A DNA stretch of 64,000 bases, taken from positions 73,666 to 137,665 of the forward strand of contig DCFU01000043.1 in assembly GCA_002319795.1 (NCBI GenBank), read 5' to 3'. The stretch is from Megamonas sp. UBA1796. Lineage in GTDB: Bacteria > Bacillota > Negativicutes > Selenomonadales > Selenomonadaceae. A program made the translations under genes and the position numbers. The notes under the pieces are model-generated. The model had not been told where the DNA came from. It did no database searches and saw only the letters and a program-made list of their open reading frames with translations. Within the stretch, counting starts at the first letter, position 1; every line of letters starts with the position of its first letter. This document shows, piece after piece, positions 6,408-16,141 of this stretch.

Positions 6408-8722
6408 AGTCGACACAAAAAAGCAAGTTAAAAAAACGAACCTTGGTTGTTGTTGAATCGCCGGCTAAAGCAAAGACCATAGAGAAATATTTAGGAAAAA
6501 GTTATATAGTGCGAGCGTCCATGGGACATCTCCGGGATTTGCCGAAGAGCCAGTTTGGAATTGATGTCGAGCATGATTTCACGCCGAAATACATAAATAT
6601 CCGTGGGCGGGGAGATCTTATCAAAGCCTTGAAAAAAGATGCGAAAAATGCCGATAAAGTATATCTTGCTTCTGATCCGGACCGTGAGGGGGAAGCGATT
6701 GCCTGGCACTTGGCCTATATTCTGGGAATCAATGCCACGGATGACTGCCGTATTGTATTCAATGAGATTACGAAGTCGGCAATCCAGGCCGCAGTAAAGG
6801 CACCACGTCCTATTGATCTGGATCGTGTGGACGCGCAGCAAACGCGTCGTATGCTGGATCGTATTGTGGGATACAAGCTCAGTCCGCTTCTGTGGCGGAA
6901 GATTCGCAAGGGCCTGAGTGCTGGCCGTGTACAATCTGTGACAGTCAAACTTATCTGTGATAGGGAAAAGGAGATACAGCGGTTCGTTTCTGAGGAATTT
7001 TGGACAATTTCGCTGAAGCTGTATAAAAGCAAGTCGGCACTTTTCGTAGCAGATCTTACAGGCATAGACGGGAAAAAGCCGGAGCTTCATAAGGAAACAG
7101 AAGCTGCGGCTGTTGTGCAGGATTTGGAAAAACAGGATTTCGCTGTCCGTGAAGTCAAAAAACGTCAGCGCCAGAGAAAGCCTGCGCCTCCGTTTACAAC
7201 GAGCAGCTTGCAGCAGGACGCTGCCCGTAAGCTGGGCTTTACATCGCGGAAGACGATGATGCTTGCACAACAGCTTTATGAAGGTGTCGAACTGGGCCGT
7301 AAGGGGCCGGTAGGCCTTATTACGTACATGCGTACAGATTCTACTCGTATTTCAGCCGGGGCGATGCAGGAAGTACGTATCTATATCGAAAACTCCTTTG
7401 GCAAGGAGTACGTTCCGGAGAAACCAAATATTTATGCTGCAAACAAAAAAGCGCAGGATGCGCATGAAGGCATTCGTCCGACAAGTATCGACATGGCACC
7501 GCAGAACCTGGGGAAATATCTCTCACGCGATCAGATGCGTTTATATACCCTCATCTGGCAGCGCTTTACTGCAAGTCAGATGAAACCTGCGGTGTATGAT
7601 ACCTTAACGGTATCGATTGCTGCAGGAGAGCGGTATCTTTGCCGTGCCAGTGGCTCACAGCTGCAGTTTGCTGGTTTTACAGCGGTTTATGCTGGCACCG
7701 AGGAAAAGAAGGAAAAAGACATTGTACTGCCAGCACTGGAAGAAAAGGATGCATTGTCTTTGGATGAAACTTTGCCGCAGCAGCATTTCACTGAACCGCC
7801 TCCACGCTATAATGAAGCGTCTTTAGTAAAGACACTCGAGGAAAAGGAAATTGGTCGTCCAAGTACCTATGCGCCTATCATTGAAACAATCCTGGCACGT
7901 GGCTATGTGATACGGGCGGAAAAGCATTTTCAGCCGACAGACCTTGGCTTTGTAGTCGTCGATATGCTGGAAGAATATTTCAGAGATATAGTTGATGTGC
8001 AATTTACGGCAGGGTTGGAAAATGAACTCGATGGGATAGCTGAGGGAAAAATTGGTAAAAATGAATTACTGCGAAGATTTTATGAACCTTTTGAGGAAAC
8101 TCTGGAAAAAGCAGATGAGGCCATCGGTCATGTTGAGCTTCCTGTGGAAGTGTCTGATGTGCCGTGCGAACTTTGTGGCCGCATGATGGTAGTTAAGCAG
8201 GGACGGTATGGGAAATTCCTTGCCTGTCCGGGATTTCCGGAATGTCGTAATACCAAACCCTTGTTAAAGGATACAGGAGTGAAGTGTCCAAAATGTGGTG
8301 GCAGTATTGTGGAACGCCGTACGAAGCGTGGGCGTGCGTTTTATGGATGTAAGAACTATCCAGCTTGTGACTATGTTACATGGGACACACCACTTAAGGA
8401 GAACTGTGAGAAATGTGGCTCCTTTATGCTGCGCCATAATTATAAGAATGGCCGGGCACTTCTCTATTGCAGCAATGATGCTTGCGAAAGCCGAATAGAG
8501 CATCCAATCAACCAGGAATTGGAAAAGCTGCGTGAGAAGACAAAATCTAAGGCAGCAGCGACAGAAACAAAGCCAGTTTTGGCAGAAAAAAAAGCAAAGA
8601 AAAAGGCACCAGCAAAAAAGACTGTCAGGAAAGCTGCCACAGAAAAGCGGGTTAAAATAAAGGCAGTGAAAAAGACGGAAGAAAAACCAAAAAAGAAGAA
8701 ACTTGACAGTAAAGAGGGCTGA
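6404..8722 (+). CDS. topA: DNA topoisomerase I (type IA)
   Basis: A 772-residue enzyme that relaxes negative supercoils. The Toprim domain (about 12-130) has VVESPAKAKTIEKYLG and DPDREGEAIAWH. The active-site tyrosine is Tyr308 in TYMRTDSTRIS. Three four-cysteine zinc ribbons follow at roughly 585-690 (CELCG...CPGFPEC, CPKCGG...CKNYPAC, CEKCGS...CSNDAC). The last ~70 residues are an unusually Lys/Ala-rich basic tail, likely disordered and DNA-binding. GTG start with AAGGAGGG upstream; it overlaps dprA by 4 bases, consistent with coupled translation. Confidence 0.96.
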   Translation: MKSTQKSKLKKRTLVVVESPAKAKTIEKYLGKSYIVRASMGHLRDLPKSQFGIDVEHDFTPKYINIRGRGDLIKALKKDAKNADKVYLASDPDREGEAIAWHLAYILGINATDDCRIVFNEITKSAIQAAVKAPRPIDLDRVDAQQTRRMLDRIVGYKLSPLLWRKIRKGLSAGRVQSVTVKLICDREKEIQRFVSEEFWTISLKLYKSKSALFVADLTGIDGKKPELHKETEAAAVVQDLEKQDFAVREVKKRQRQRKPAPPFTTSSLQQDAARKLGFTSRKTMMLAQQLYEGVELGRKGPVGLITYMRTDSTRISAGAMQEVRIYIENSFGKEYVPEKPNIYAANKKAQDAHEGIRPTSIDMAPQNLGKYLSRDQMRLYTLIWQRFTASQMKPAVYDTLTVSIAAGERYLCRASGSQLQFAGFTAVYAGTEEKKEKDIVLPALEEKDALSLDETLPQQHFTEPPPRYNEASLVKTLEEKEIGRPSTYAPIIETILARGYVIRAEKHFQPTDLGFVVVDMLEEYFRDIVDVQFTAGLENELDGIAEGKIGKNELLRRFYEPFEETLEKADEAIGHVELPVEVSDVPCELCGRMMVVKQGRYGKFLACPGFPECRNTKPLLKDTGVKCPKCGGSIVERRTKRGRAFYGCKNYPACDYVTWDTPLKENCEKCGSFMLRHNYKNGRALLYCSNDACESRIEHPINQELEKLREKTKSKAAATETKPVLAEKKAKKKAPAKKTVRKAATEKRVKIKAVKKTEEKPKKKKLDSKEG

Positions 8723-8759
8723 AATATGGTCCTGTGCAGTATAGAGTTGGAGGAAGAGT

Positions 8760-10079
8760 GTGGATAAGGTTATCATTGTGGGAGCGGGTCTTGCCGGTAG
8801 CGAGGCAGCCTGGCAGGCTGCCTCGCGCGGTATACGGGTAGAACTTTATGAAATGCGTCCGGACAAACTTACACCGGCACATAAGACTGCAGGTTTCGCG
8901 GAGCTGGTCTGCAGTAATTCTTTACGTGGTGCAGGTATGGAAAACGCTGTAGGTGTATTGAAAGAAGAGATGCGCCGCCTGGGTTCGATCATCATGGAGG
9001 CAGCGGATGCTATGCAGGTTCCGGCAGGCGGAGCTCTGGCTGTAGACCGTGAGGGCTTTAGTAAATATATTACGGAGAAAGTAACAAACCATCCCTTGGT
9101 GACTGTAGTACATAAAGAACTTGAAACCATTCCTCTGGAAGAGGGTGCGGTTACGGTGATAGCTACAGGGCCTCTTACGGATGGGAAAATGGCAGAAGCA
9201 GTAGCTGCCCGTACAGGGCAGGGAAGCCTTTACTTTTATGATGCTGCAGCCCCTATCGTGACATTGCAATCTGTGGACATGACTACAGCATACAAGGCTT
9301 CACGTTATGGCAAAGGAGAAGCGGCGTATATTAACTGTCCTATGGACAAAACCGAATATGAGGCTTTCTGGCAGGCTTTAGTGCAGGCTGAAAAGACACA
9401 GACCAAAAATTTCGAGAAAGAAATTTTCTTTGAAGGCTGTATGCCGGTAGAAGAGATGGCGAGCCGCGGGCCGGATACGCTGCTCTTTGGTCCATTAAAG
9501 CCGGTAGGATTGGAAAATCCTGTTACGGGGGAGCGTCCTTATGCGGTCGTGCAGCTCCGCCAGGATAACGCAGTAGCGACTCTGTATAATATTGTGGGGT
9601 TTCAGACACATCTTAAGTGGGCGGAGCAAAGACGGGTCTTTGGCATGATTCCGGCGCTGGCACATGCCGAATTTGTACGCTATGGTGTCATGCACCGGAA
9701 TACATTCATTGATGCGCCTAAGAACCTTAAGCCGACGCTGCAGCTTATCAATGAAGAGCATTTGTTTTTTGCGGGGCAGATGACGGGTGTGGAAGGGTAC
9801 GTCGAATCCGCTTCATCGGGCCTTGTTGCGGGCATAAATGCAGCCCGCATGTGTCTTGGCAGGGAGCTGTGTGTATTTCCGGAGGCAACAGCGCATGGGG
9901 CCCTGTGCCGTTATATTACGAGTGAGGGTCTGAAACATTTTCAGCCGATGAATGTGAACTTTGGGCTTATGCCGGATCTGGGAGAACGTATCCGCGATAA
10001 GAAACTTAAAAAGCAACGTATTGCTGCGCGTGCTTTAGAAACGCTGGAGAAATTCAAGGTGGATATGCAAGTGCTATAA
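8760..10079 (+). CDS. trmFO: Methylenetetrahydrofolate-tRNA-(uracil-5-)-methyltransferase
   Basis: A 439-residue flavoenzyme that makes ribothymidine at U54 of tRNA, using methylenetetrahydrofolate as carbon donor. The FAD-binding Rossmann motif VGAGLAGSEAAWQAA is at 7-21, and Cys51 in ELVCSNSLRG corresponds to one of the conserved redox/catalytic cysteines. GQMTGVEGYVESASSGLVAG near 345 is the family C-terminal signature. GTG start after TTGGAGGAAG. Its place between topA and hslVU is conserved in Firmicutes. Confidence 0.95.
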   Translation: MDKVIIVGAGLAGSEAAWQAASRGIRVELYEMRPDKLTPAHKTAGFAELVCSNSLRGAGMENAVGVLKEEMRRLGSIIMEAADAMQVPAGGALAVDREGFSKYITEKVTNHPLVTVVHKELETIPLEEGAVTVIATGPLTDGKMAEAVAARTGQGSLYFYDAAAPIVTLQSVDMTTAYKASRYGKGEAAYINCPMDKTEYEAFWQALVQAEKTQTKNFEKEIFFEGCMPVEEMASRGPDTLLFGPLKPVGLENPVTGERPYAVVQLRQDNAVATLYNIVGFQTHLKWAEQRRVFGMIPALAHAEFVRYGVMHRNTFIDAPKNLKPTLQLINEEHLFFAGQMTGVEGYVESASSGLVAGINAARMCLGRELCVFPEATAHGALCRYITSEGLKHFQPMNVNFGLMPDLGERIRDKKLKKQRIAARALETLEKFKVDMQVL

Positions 10080-10093
10080 AGGGAGGAATTTCT

Positions 10094-10636
10094 ATGGATA
10101 CTTCATTTCATGCCACGACAATTGTTGCCGTGAAATATAAAGGCGGGACAGCCATGGCTGGCGATGGACAGGTTACGTTCGGTCAGAATACGATTATGAA
10201 GGCAAATGCGCGTAAGGTACGGCGCCTTTATCATGGAAAGGTGCTGGTAGGTTTTGCGGGCTCTGTAGCAGATGCATTTACGCTGTTTGAAAAATTTGAG
10301 GCAAAGCTGGAGGAGTTCAATGGCAATCTTTTGCGGGCATCCGTAGAACTTGCCAAGGACTGGCGGACGGACAGGGTATTGCGTAAGCTGGAGGCCTTGC
10401 TGCTGGTAGCAGATAGTGAAACTCTGCTTATGCTCTCTGGCAGCGGTGAGGTTATTGAGCCGGATGGTGAGGTAGCCGCTATCGGATCAGGAGGCTTTTA
10501 TGCGCTTTCAGCCGCCAGGGCAATGGTGCGCCATACGGACCTGTCTGCTGCAGATATAGCCAGGGAAGCTTTGGAAATCGCTGCCGATATCTGTGTATAT
10601 ACAAATCATAATATTAAAGTTGAAGAACTGGATTAG
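10094..10636 (+). CDS. hslV: HslV (ClpQ) peptidase subunit of the HslUV protease
   Basis: A 180-residue N-terminal-nucleophile peptidase that forms the proteolytic chamber of HslUV. The chain begins MDTSFHATTIVAV; family knowledge suggests removal of the first seven residues to expose Thr8, so it carries a short propeptide similar to that of Thermotoga-type proteins. Further motifs: AMAGDGQVTFG, FAGSVADAFTLFEKFE, LAKDWRTDR and AIGSGG. The ribosome site is AAAGGGAGG. hslU follows after 12 bases. Confidence 0.96.
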   Translation: MDTSFHATTIVAVKYKGGTAMAGDGQVTFGQNTIMKANARKVRRLYHGKVLVGFAGSVADAFTLFEKFEAKLEEFNGNLLRASVELAKDWRTDRVLRKLEALLLVADSETLLMLSGSGEVIEPDGEVAAIGSGGFYALSAARAMVRHTDLSAADIAREALEIAADICVYTNHNIKVEELD

Positions 10637-10648
10637 GAGGTTATTCCT

Positions 10649-12031
10649 GTGAACGAGCAAACTCCAAGACAAATTGTTGAGGAATTAGATAAGTACATTG
10701 TTGGGCAGACAAAGGCAAAACGGGCTGTGGCCATAGCGCTTCGGAATCGTTGGCGCAGCCGTCGGCTTAAAGGGAACATGCAGGATGAAGTGATACCCAA
10801 AAACATCCTTATGATTGGTTCCACTGGTGTGGGAAAGACCGAGATAGCACGCCGGCTGGCCAAACTTGTCAAGGCTCCGTTTATTAAAGTTGAGGCCACG
10901 AAATTCACAGAAGTTGGTTATGTTGGCCGCGATGTTGAATCTATCGTCAGAGACTTAGCGGAAACAGCTGTGCGCATGGTGCGGCAGGAACGTATAAACA
11001 GTGTGCAGGAAAAAGCGAAGGAACTTGCTGAGGAACGTATTTTAGACGTATTTGTGCCGGAACCACAGAAATCGCAAAACCCGTTAGGGAAACTTTTCGG
11101 CGGTGATGCGGAAGAGGAAAAGGAACCGGAAACAAAAGAAATGCCAAAATATCAGGCTGGCAGAGAATGGTGCCGTAAGCGTCTTAAGGCTGGTGAACTG
11201 GAAAAGGAACTTATTGAAATCGATGTGGAGGATAATGGCAAGCCCATGATTGGGATGCTTGCAGGTTCCGGACTCGAGGGTATGGGCGACAATATTCAGG
11301 ATATGCTGGGCAGCCTCATGCCTAAGAAACACAGAAAACGCAAGGTTACGGTGGCGGCTGCCCGCAAGCTTTTTACGCAGGAAGAGGCGGCAAAGCTGGT
11401 TGATATGGAAGAAGTTACGGAAACGGCTGTGAAAGCTGCGGAGCAGAGTGGCATAGTATTTCTGGATGAAATCGATAAGGTCGCTGTGCATGGCAACAGT
11501 TCAGGTCCGGATGTTTCGCGTGAAGGCGTGCAGCGCGATATTTTGCCGATTGTTGAAGGCTCAACCGTTATGACGAAATACGGTCCGCTTAAAACCGATC
11601 ATGTGCTTTTTATAGCGGCAGGTGCGTTCCATACTTCCAAGCCGTCGGATCTTATTCCAGAGTTGCAGGGAAGATTCCCAATCCGTGTAGAATTGACTGC
11701 CTTGGTAAAAGAAGATTTTAAAAAAATACTTACAGAGCCGCAAAATGCTCTTTTGAAACAATATAAGGCACTTTTGGCAACCGAAAATATAGAACTTGAT
11801 TTTACAGGGGATGCAGTTGACCGCTTGGCGCAGTTAGCTTGTGACGTTAATGCACAGACAGAGAATATAGGTGCGCGTCGTCTGCATACCATTTTGGAAA
11901 AGCTTTTGGAGGAACTATCCTTCGAAGCACCGGAACTAAAAGAGCAAAAAATAGTGATTGATGCTGCTTATGTAGATCAAAAGCTGCAGGACATCGTAGT
12001 GAATCGCGATTTGAGTCAGTTTATTCTATAA
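10649..12031 (+). CDS. hslU: HslU (ClpY) ATPase subunit of the HslUV protease
   Basis: A 460-residue AAA+ unfoldase that feeds substrates to HslV. Walker A GSTGVGKT is at 57-64, the pore loop GYVGRD at 90-95, Walker B FLDEID near 273, and the C-terminal sensor-2 GARRL close to the end. The intermediate (I) domain occupies roughly 110-245 and is highly charged, as usual. The C-terminus ends DLSQFIL, the tail that docks into HslV. GTG start with AGGAGG. Confidence 0.96.
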   Translation: MNEQTPRQIVEELDKYIVGQTKAKRAVAIALRNRWRSRRLKGNMQDEVIPKNILMIGSTGVGKTEIARRLAKLVKAPFIKVEATKFTEVGYVGRDVESIVRDLAETAVRMVRQERINSVQEKAKELAEERILDVFVPEPQKSQNPLGKLFGGDAEEEKEPETKEMPKYQAGREWCRKRLKAGELEKELIEIDVEDNGKPMIGMLAGSGLEGMGDNIQDMLGSLMPKKHRKRKVTVAAARKLFTQEEAAKLVDMEEVTETAVKAAEQSGIVFLDEIDKVAVHGNSSGPDVSREGVQRDILPIVEGSTVMTKYGPLKTDHVLFIAAGAFHTSKPSDLIPELQGRFPIRVELTALVKEDFKKILTEPQNALLKQYKALLATENIELDFTGDAVDRLAQLACDVNAQTENIGARRLHTILEKLLEELSFEAPELKEQKIVIDAAYVDQKLQDIVVNRDLSQFIL

Positions 12032-12207
12032 AATATCATAGGAAACAATTCACACAATAGATATTTTTTCAAAAACACAGAAATTTGTAGTAAAAAATAT
12101 TGTAGACCATCTATGATAATTTTGAAAAGTGTGATAAAATAGATGTGGATTTGAGTACATTTGAAGTATACAAAATATACGATTGGAATTGAAAGGAAGA
12201 TTTATTC

Positions 12208-12984
12208 ATGGCAACGTTACTTGAAAGAACAAGGAAAATTAACAAACTTCTTCAGAAGTCGGAAAGTGTAGAATATGATGGGATATCCCGCGTACTCAGC
12301 AATGTGATTGGTGCGAATATTTACATCGCCAGTAAAAAAGGCAAGATTTTCGGTTATGCTTTTGTGGATGATTTTGAATGCAACCTTATGATTGATAAAG
12401 TTGTGAATCAGGGAGAATTCCCTAAACACTATGTGAACTGGCTTTTAAAGGTAGATGAAACTTCTCCAAACTTGCGTTCAAAATCTGGGATGTGCGCATT
12501 CTCTGAAGAAACGAAATGTATGTTTAATGGCAAAAATACTACGATTGTGCCGATTTATGGCGTAGGCGAGCGTATCGGGACTCTGGTTGTAGCGAAATAT
12601 GATGAGGAGTTCACCGATGAAGATTTACTGCTGGCTGAATATGGTGCAACGGTGGTCGGTATGGAGATGCTGCGTGACCATACGCAGAAAATTGAGGTGG
12701 AAGCGCGCAAGAAAGCAACGGTCCAGATTGCACTGGCTACACTGTCCTATTCTGAGGTAGAGGCTGCAATCAATATCCTTGGCGAACTGGACGGCACAGA
12801 GGGCTTGCTGGTCGCTTCCAAGATTGCTGACCGTGTCGGCATTACGCGTTCTGTTATCGTCAATGCGCTGCGTAAGTTTGAGTCTGCGGGCGTTATTGAA
12901 TCTAAGTCTTTAGGTATGAAAGGCACCTATATTAAAGTCCTAAATGAGCATTTATTAGAGGAAGTACAGAAGCTCAAAAGATAA
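12208..12984 (+). CDS. codY: Global transcriptional regulator CodY
   Basis: A 258-residue GTP- and branched-chain-amino-acid-sensing repressor. The N-terminal GAF domain (about 1-155) binds isoleucine/valine, and the C-terminal winged helix-turn-helix (about 185-250) contains ASKIADRVGITRSVIVNALRKF (read in two parts: ASKIADRVGITRSV, IVNALRKF). It follows hslU, the usual Firmicute order, but has its own AT-rich 176-base upstream region. AATTTTGAAAAGTGT at 12118-12132 matches 10 of 15 bases of the CodY box, a weak hint of autoregulation. BCAA, asparagine and glutamine genes later in the window are plausible targets. Confidence 0.95.
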   Translation: MATLLERTRKINKLLQKSESVEYDGISRVLSNVIGANIYIASKKGKIFGYAFVDDFECNLMIDKVVNQGEFPKHYVNWLLKVDETSPNLRSKSGMCAFSEETKCMFNGKNTTIVPIYGVGERIGTLVVAKYDEEFTDEDLLLAEYGATVVGMEMLRDHTQKIEVEARKKATVQIALATLSYSEVEAAINILGELDGTEGLLVASKIADRVGITRSVIVNALRKFESAGVIESKSLGMKGTYIKVLNEHLLEEVQKLKR

Positions 12985-13008
12985 AATGGATATATGTGTA
13001 AAATATAC

Positions 13009-13056
13009 ATAAAGAAACAGGCATGCAACAGAGGTTGCGTGCCTGTTTCTTTATGT
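13009..13056. terminator. codY terminator, near-symmetrical
   Basis: CATAAAGAAACAGGCA and its complement TGCCTGTTTCTTTATG flank a central GCAAC/GTTGC hairpin with loop AGAG. A long stem with T-rich ends on both strands; it isolates codY from the flagellar cluster. Confidence 0.85.
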
Positions 13057-13130
13057 GGATACGCTTGTCAGAATAAGGTTTTGTGGTTGGGACTATATAA
13101 CTGTTTATTGAAAATATAGCATAAATGTCT

Positions 13131-13158
13131 TTTACGATAAGGGAAAAAATGATAAAAT
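13131..13158 (+). promoter_or_regulatory. Candidate sigma-A promoter of the flagellar cluster
   Basis: TTTACG at 13131-13136, a 16-bp spacer and TAAAAT at 13153-13158. The predicted start near 13165 leaves about 140 bases of leader before flgB. No sigma-D-like box was seen here. Confidence 0.45.
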
Positions 13159-13302
13159 TAGAAAGTGATTAAAAGGAATTGTGGTTCCGATGTAGAATTA
13201 GAACACAATGTATTGAGTATGGATGCTGATTTAGAAGACAACGATACTACTAGGACAAATCGAGGATTATTTATCTTAAATAAGGCAGGTGCGATACAGA
13301 GG

Positions 13303-13716
13303 ATGCTAGAGCAGATGACGAATTCACCGATGATGGATTATCTGGGACGTGGTTTACATGCTGCTAATTTAAGGCAGGGAGTTATTAGCAATAATATAGC
13401 GAATGTGAACACCCCAAATTTCAAAAAGAGTGATGTTGTTTTCGAGAGCCTTTTGGCCAAAGAGATGAAACTGGATAATGGAGACAGGCTTCAGCTGGCT
13501 CGTACAGATGCCCGCCATTTACCTGATGGAGCAGACAGGAAGGCAACGGGCAGGATTGAGCGGCAGGATACTACGACGATGCGGGTTGATAACAATAACG
13601 TTGATATCGATGTTGAAATGGCTGGTCTGGCCAAGAATCAAATATATTATAATTCTATGGCGAAAGAGCTGGGGAGTTATATTACGCGTGTGAAAACTAC
13701 CATAACAAGTAAGTGA
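13303..13716 (+). CDS. flgB: Flagellar proximal rod protein FlgB
   Basis: A 137-residue axial protein of the proximal rod. The family motif LRQGVISNNIANVNTPNFKK lies near residue 24-43, and the C-terminus has the DVEMAGLAKNQIYYN helix. The frame is open upstream to 13165, but that extension has no homology that I recognise and would start at the predicted transcription start, so ATG 13303 (MLEQMTNSP) is preferred; ATG 13315 is the alternative. First gene of the flagellar operon, followed by flgC. Confidence 0.9.
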   Translation: MLEQMTNSPMMDYLGRGLHAANLRQGVISNNIANVNTPNFKKSDVVFESLLAKEMKLDNGDRLQLARTDARHLPDGADRKATGRIERQDTTTMRVDNNNVDIDVEMAGLAKNQIYYNSMAKELGSYITRVKTTITSK

Positions 13717-13746
13717 TACTAAAATAGATGCAGAGGAGTATGGAAT

Positions 13747-14196
13747 ATGAGCATATTTGGTGGTATTGATGCATCTGCTTCAGGAATGACAGCTGAGCGG
13801 TTGCGTATGGATGTGATTTCCAACAATATTGCGAATGCAAATACGACAAGGACAACAGGGGGCGGTGCCTATCATCGGCGCTATGTTGTTTTTGAACCGC
13901 GTGATGCTGGGGGACAGAGTTTTTCCAGTACCCTTTCCAATGAAATGGGCAATGGACCACAGGCAGGTGAAGGCGTGCGGGCGGTTGGCATTGTAGCAGA
14001 TAATACGTCGGGACCAATTGTATATGATCCGGGCAATCCGGATGCCAATGCACAGGGATATGTGGAACGTCCGAATGTGAATATTGTGACTGAAATGGTA
14101 GATATGATTACAGCCTCCAGAGCCTATGAAGCAAATGTGACAGCGGTAAATGCGGCGAAAAGCATGGCGATGAAGGCCTTGGACATTGGAAAATAA
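13747..14196 (+). CDS. flgC: Flagellar basal-body rod protein FlgC
   Basis: A 149-residue proximal rod protein. The N-terminal signature SGMTAERLRMDVISNNIANA and the C-terminal VNIVTEMVDMITASRAYEAN motif are both intact, the latter forming the coiled-coil with the N-terminus. GAGGAGTATGGAAT precedes the ATG. It lies 30 bases from flgB and 13 from fliE in a single transcription unit. Confidence 0.95.
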   Translation: MSIFGGIDASASGMTAERLRMDVISNNIANANTTRTTGGGAYHRRYVVFEPRDAGGQSFSSTLSNEMGNGPQAGEGVRAVGIVADNTSGPIVYDPGNPDANAQGYVERPNVNIVTEMVDMITASRAYEANVTAVNAAKSMAMKALDIGK

Positions 14197-14209
14197 ATGA
14201 GGTGAGATT

Positions 14210-14509
14210 ATGCAGGTGGCAGCATTACAGATGACCCCGGTCTCCATGAGTGCAGAGAGTCATATCGGTGCAGAGAATCAGGAACAGGTCAAATCCTTTG
14301 GCGAATATCTAGGTGATGCCCTGAAAAAGACGAATGAATTGGAACTTAAGTCTGACCACATGAATGAAGCTTTGGCAGCTGGAAAAATTGACGATGTCTC
14401 TCAGGTCGTCATTGCCAGCGAAAAGGCAGATATGGCGATGCAGCTTACCCTTCAGGTTCGTAACCGGGTAGTGGAAGCTTATCAGGAAATCATGCGCATG
14501 CAGGTATAA
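14210..14509 (+). CDS. fliE: Flagellar hook-basal body complex protein FliE
   Basis: A 99-residue adaptor joining the MS ring to the rod. The C-terminal half is diagnostic: DDVSQVVIASEKADMAM and QLTLQVRNRVVEAYQEIMRM. Ribosome site TGAGGTGAG precedes ATG. Always next to flgB/flgC in this arrangement. Confidence 0.95.
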   Translation: MQVAALQMTPVSMSAESHIGAENQEQVKSFGEYLGDALKKTNELELKSDHMNEALAAGKIDDVSQVVIASEKADMAMQLTLQVRNRVVEAYQEIMRMQV

Positions 14510-14548
14510 TGACAGGGCAAGGCTAAATGAGTCGAAGGGATTGAGAAA

Positions 14549-16135
14549 ATGGCAGACTGGAAGGAACAGTATCTGCAACTTTGGAAAAAGTTCAATAAAC
14601 GACAGCGTTATACAATTATCGGTGTGGCTGCGCTCTTCATGATAGCAATTCTAGGCTGGAGCTATTGGTATGGTAGTAAACCGGATATGGTACCGCTGTT
14701 TACTAACATGGAAACCAAGGATGCAGGAGAGGTAGCAGCAAAACTGAAGGAGTCGAAAATACAGTATGAAGTTCAGGAATCCCAGAAGGGTACCACGATA
14801 CTGGTCCCAGCCAAGAATGTACATAATGCGAGGCTGGAGCTGGCAACACAGGGACTGCCGAGGGGACAGAAGGGCTTTGAAATTTTTGACGATAGTAAGC
14901 TGGGAGTGACTGAATTCCAAAATAAGGTGAATTATCTGCAGGCACTGCAGGGAGAACTCACCAGGACAATTGAGCAGATTGAATCCGTTGAAAAGGCCCG
15001 GGTCCATATTGTGTTACAGGAGGACAGCCTTTATAAGAAAAATGAAAAGCCGGCTACAGCTTCGATTATGCTGAAGCTAAAGCCTAATGCACAATTATCA
15101 AAAAAAGAAATCAAAGGTATTGTAAATCTTACAGCGCATAGTGTACAAGGGCTTCAGCCGGAAAATATCACTATAGTCGATGATACAGGGAAAATCCTGA
15201 ACGATCCGGATGAAGACGAAGAAAAGGGCCTTGGCGGCAAGACGCTGACACAAATGGATATGACACGTAAGGTACAGGACCGTATGCAGAAAGATGTGCA
15301 AACGCTCCTGGATCAAGCTTTGGGGACTGGTAAGGCTTTCGTCAGGGTGAGCCTCGAGCTGGATTTTGACCAGCGCCAGACCGATAAACAGACCTATACT
15401 CCTGTAGTCGATGATTCGGGTATTATTCGCAGCCAGCAGGATTCCAGCGAAAACTATGCTGGCAATTCCACGGCGCCGGGCGGGCCGGCCGGCGCACAGT
15501 CGAATATTCCCGGATATGTAGCACAACAGAATAATTCCAATTCAAATTACGAGAAAAAGGAATCAACAAAAAATTATGAAATCAATGAGGAAAAACAAAA
15601 AGTAGTTGCCAGTCCAGGTTCTGTAAAAAGATTGAACATTGCAGTTTTGGTCAATGATGATGTTACACGTACACAGCAGGATAGTATTACACGTTCGGTT
15701 GCTGCCGCCGCTGGTATCAATGCGGAACGTGGCGATACGGTTTCCGTAGAGCCGCTGCCGTTCAGCACAGAAGCTGCTGACCGTCGTGCGGCGGAAGAAC
15801 AGGCTGCACGAGATAATGAAAATCGTATTTTTTATATGGAAATTGCGGCGGGATTATTGCTTTTGGCACTTGTTGCGGCAGGAGTCATGCGATATCGCCG
15901 TAAGAAACGCCTGGAACAGGAAGCAATCGAACAAGCAGCCAGGCAGGCAGCTTTGGAGAAGAAACGGATGGAAGATGAGCGTGCTTCGTCAATTGCCGCT
16001 GGCGAAATCGGCAGTGATGAGCTTACGGATGAAGAAAAACAGCATCTTTCCGAGCGTCAGGCTTTGGAAGAGCTTATTCGTACGAAACCAGCTGAGGTTG
16101 CAATGCTTATTAAAACCTGGCTTTCGGAGGATTGA
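14549..16135 (+). CDS. fliF: Flagellar MS-ring protein FliF
   Basis: A 528-residue inner-membrane ring protein. The first transmembrane segment is about residues 21-42 (TIIGVAALFMIAILGWSYW) and the second about 427-446 (YMEIAAGLLLLALVAAGV). Between them are the YscJ-like ring-building domains with TQGLPRGQKGFEIFDDSKLG and a Gly/Pro/Asn-rich loop near 305-330. The cytoplasmic C-terminus (LIKTWLSED) binds FliG. It ends 6 bases before fliG. Confidence 0.95.
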   Translation: MADWKEQYLQLWKKFNKRQRYTIIGVAALFMIAILGWSYWYGSKPDMVPLFTNMETKDAGEVAAKLKESKIQYEVQESQKGTTILVPAKNVHNARLELATQGLPRGQKGFEIFDDSKLGVTEFQNKVNYLQALQGELTRTIEQIESVEKARVHIVLQEDSLYKKNEKPATASIMLKLKPNAQLSKKEIKGIVNLTAHSVQGLQPENITIVDDTGKILNDPDEDEEKGLGGKTLTQMDMTRKVQDRMQKDVQTLLDQALGTGKAFVRVSLELDFDQRQTDKQTYTPVVDDSGIIRSQQDSSENYAGNSTAPGGPAGAQSNIPGYVAQQNNSNSNYEKKESTKNYEINEEKQKVVASPGSVKRLNIAVLVNDDVTRTQQDSITRSVAAAAGINAERGDTVSVEPLPFSTEAADRRAAEEQAARDNENRIFYMEIAAGLLLLALVAAGVMRYRRKKRLEQEAIEQAARQAALEKKRMEDERASSIAAGEIGSDELTDEEKQHLSERQALEELIRTKPAEVAMLIKTWLSED

Positions 16136-16141
16136 TGCAGT

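Noticed and set aside
6491..7270. 259-codon open frame antisense to topA
   Set aside because: Entirely opposite a highly conserved gene, no ribosome site, no protein-like motifs.
8264..8776. 170-codon minus-strand frame rich in Phe/Leu/Cys that could pass for a membrane protein
   Set aside because: It mirrors the Lys/Glu-rich topA tail, which reads as Phe/Leu on the other strand; no start signal.
12118..12132. CodY box in the codY upstream region
   Set aside because: Only 10 of 15 matches and the conserved centre is broken; mentioned as a weak hint only.
13165..13302. 46-codon N-terminal extension of FlgB
   Set aside because: It would begin at the predicted transcription start, has no ribosome site and no similarity to FlgB N-termini.
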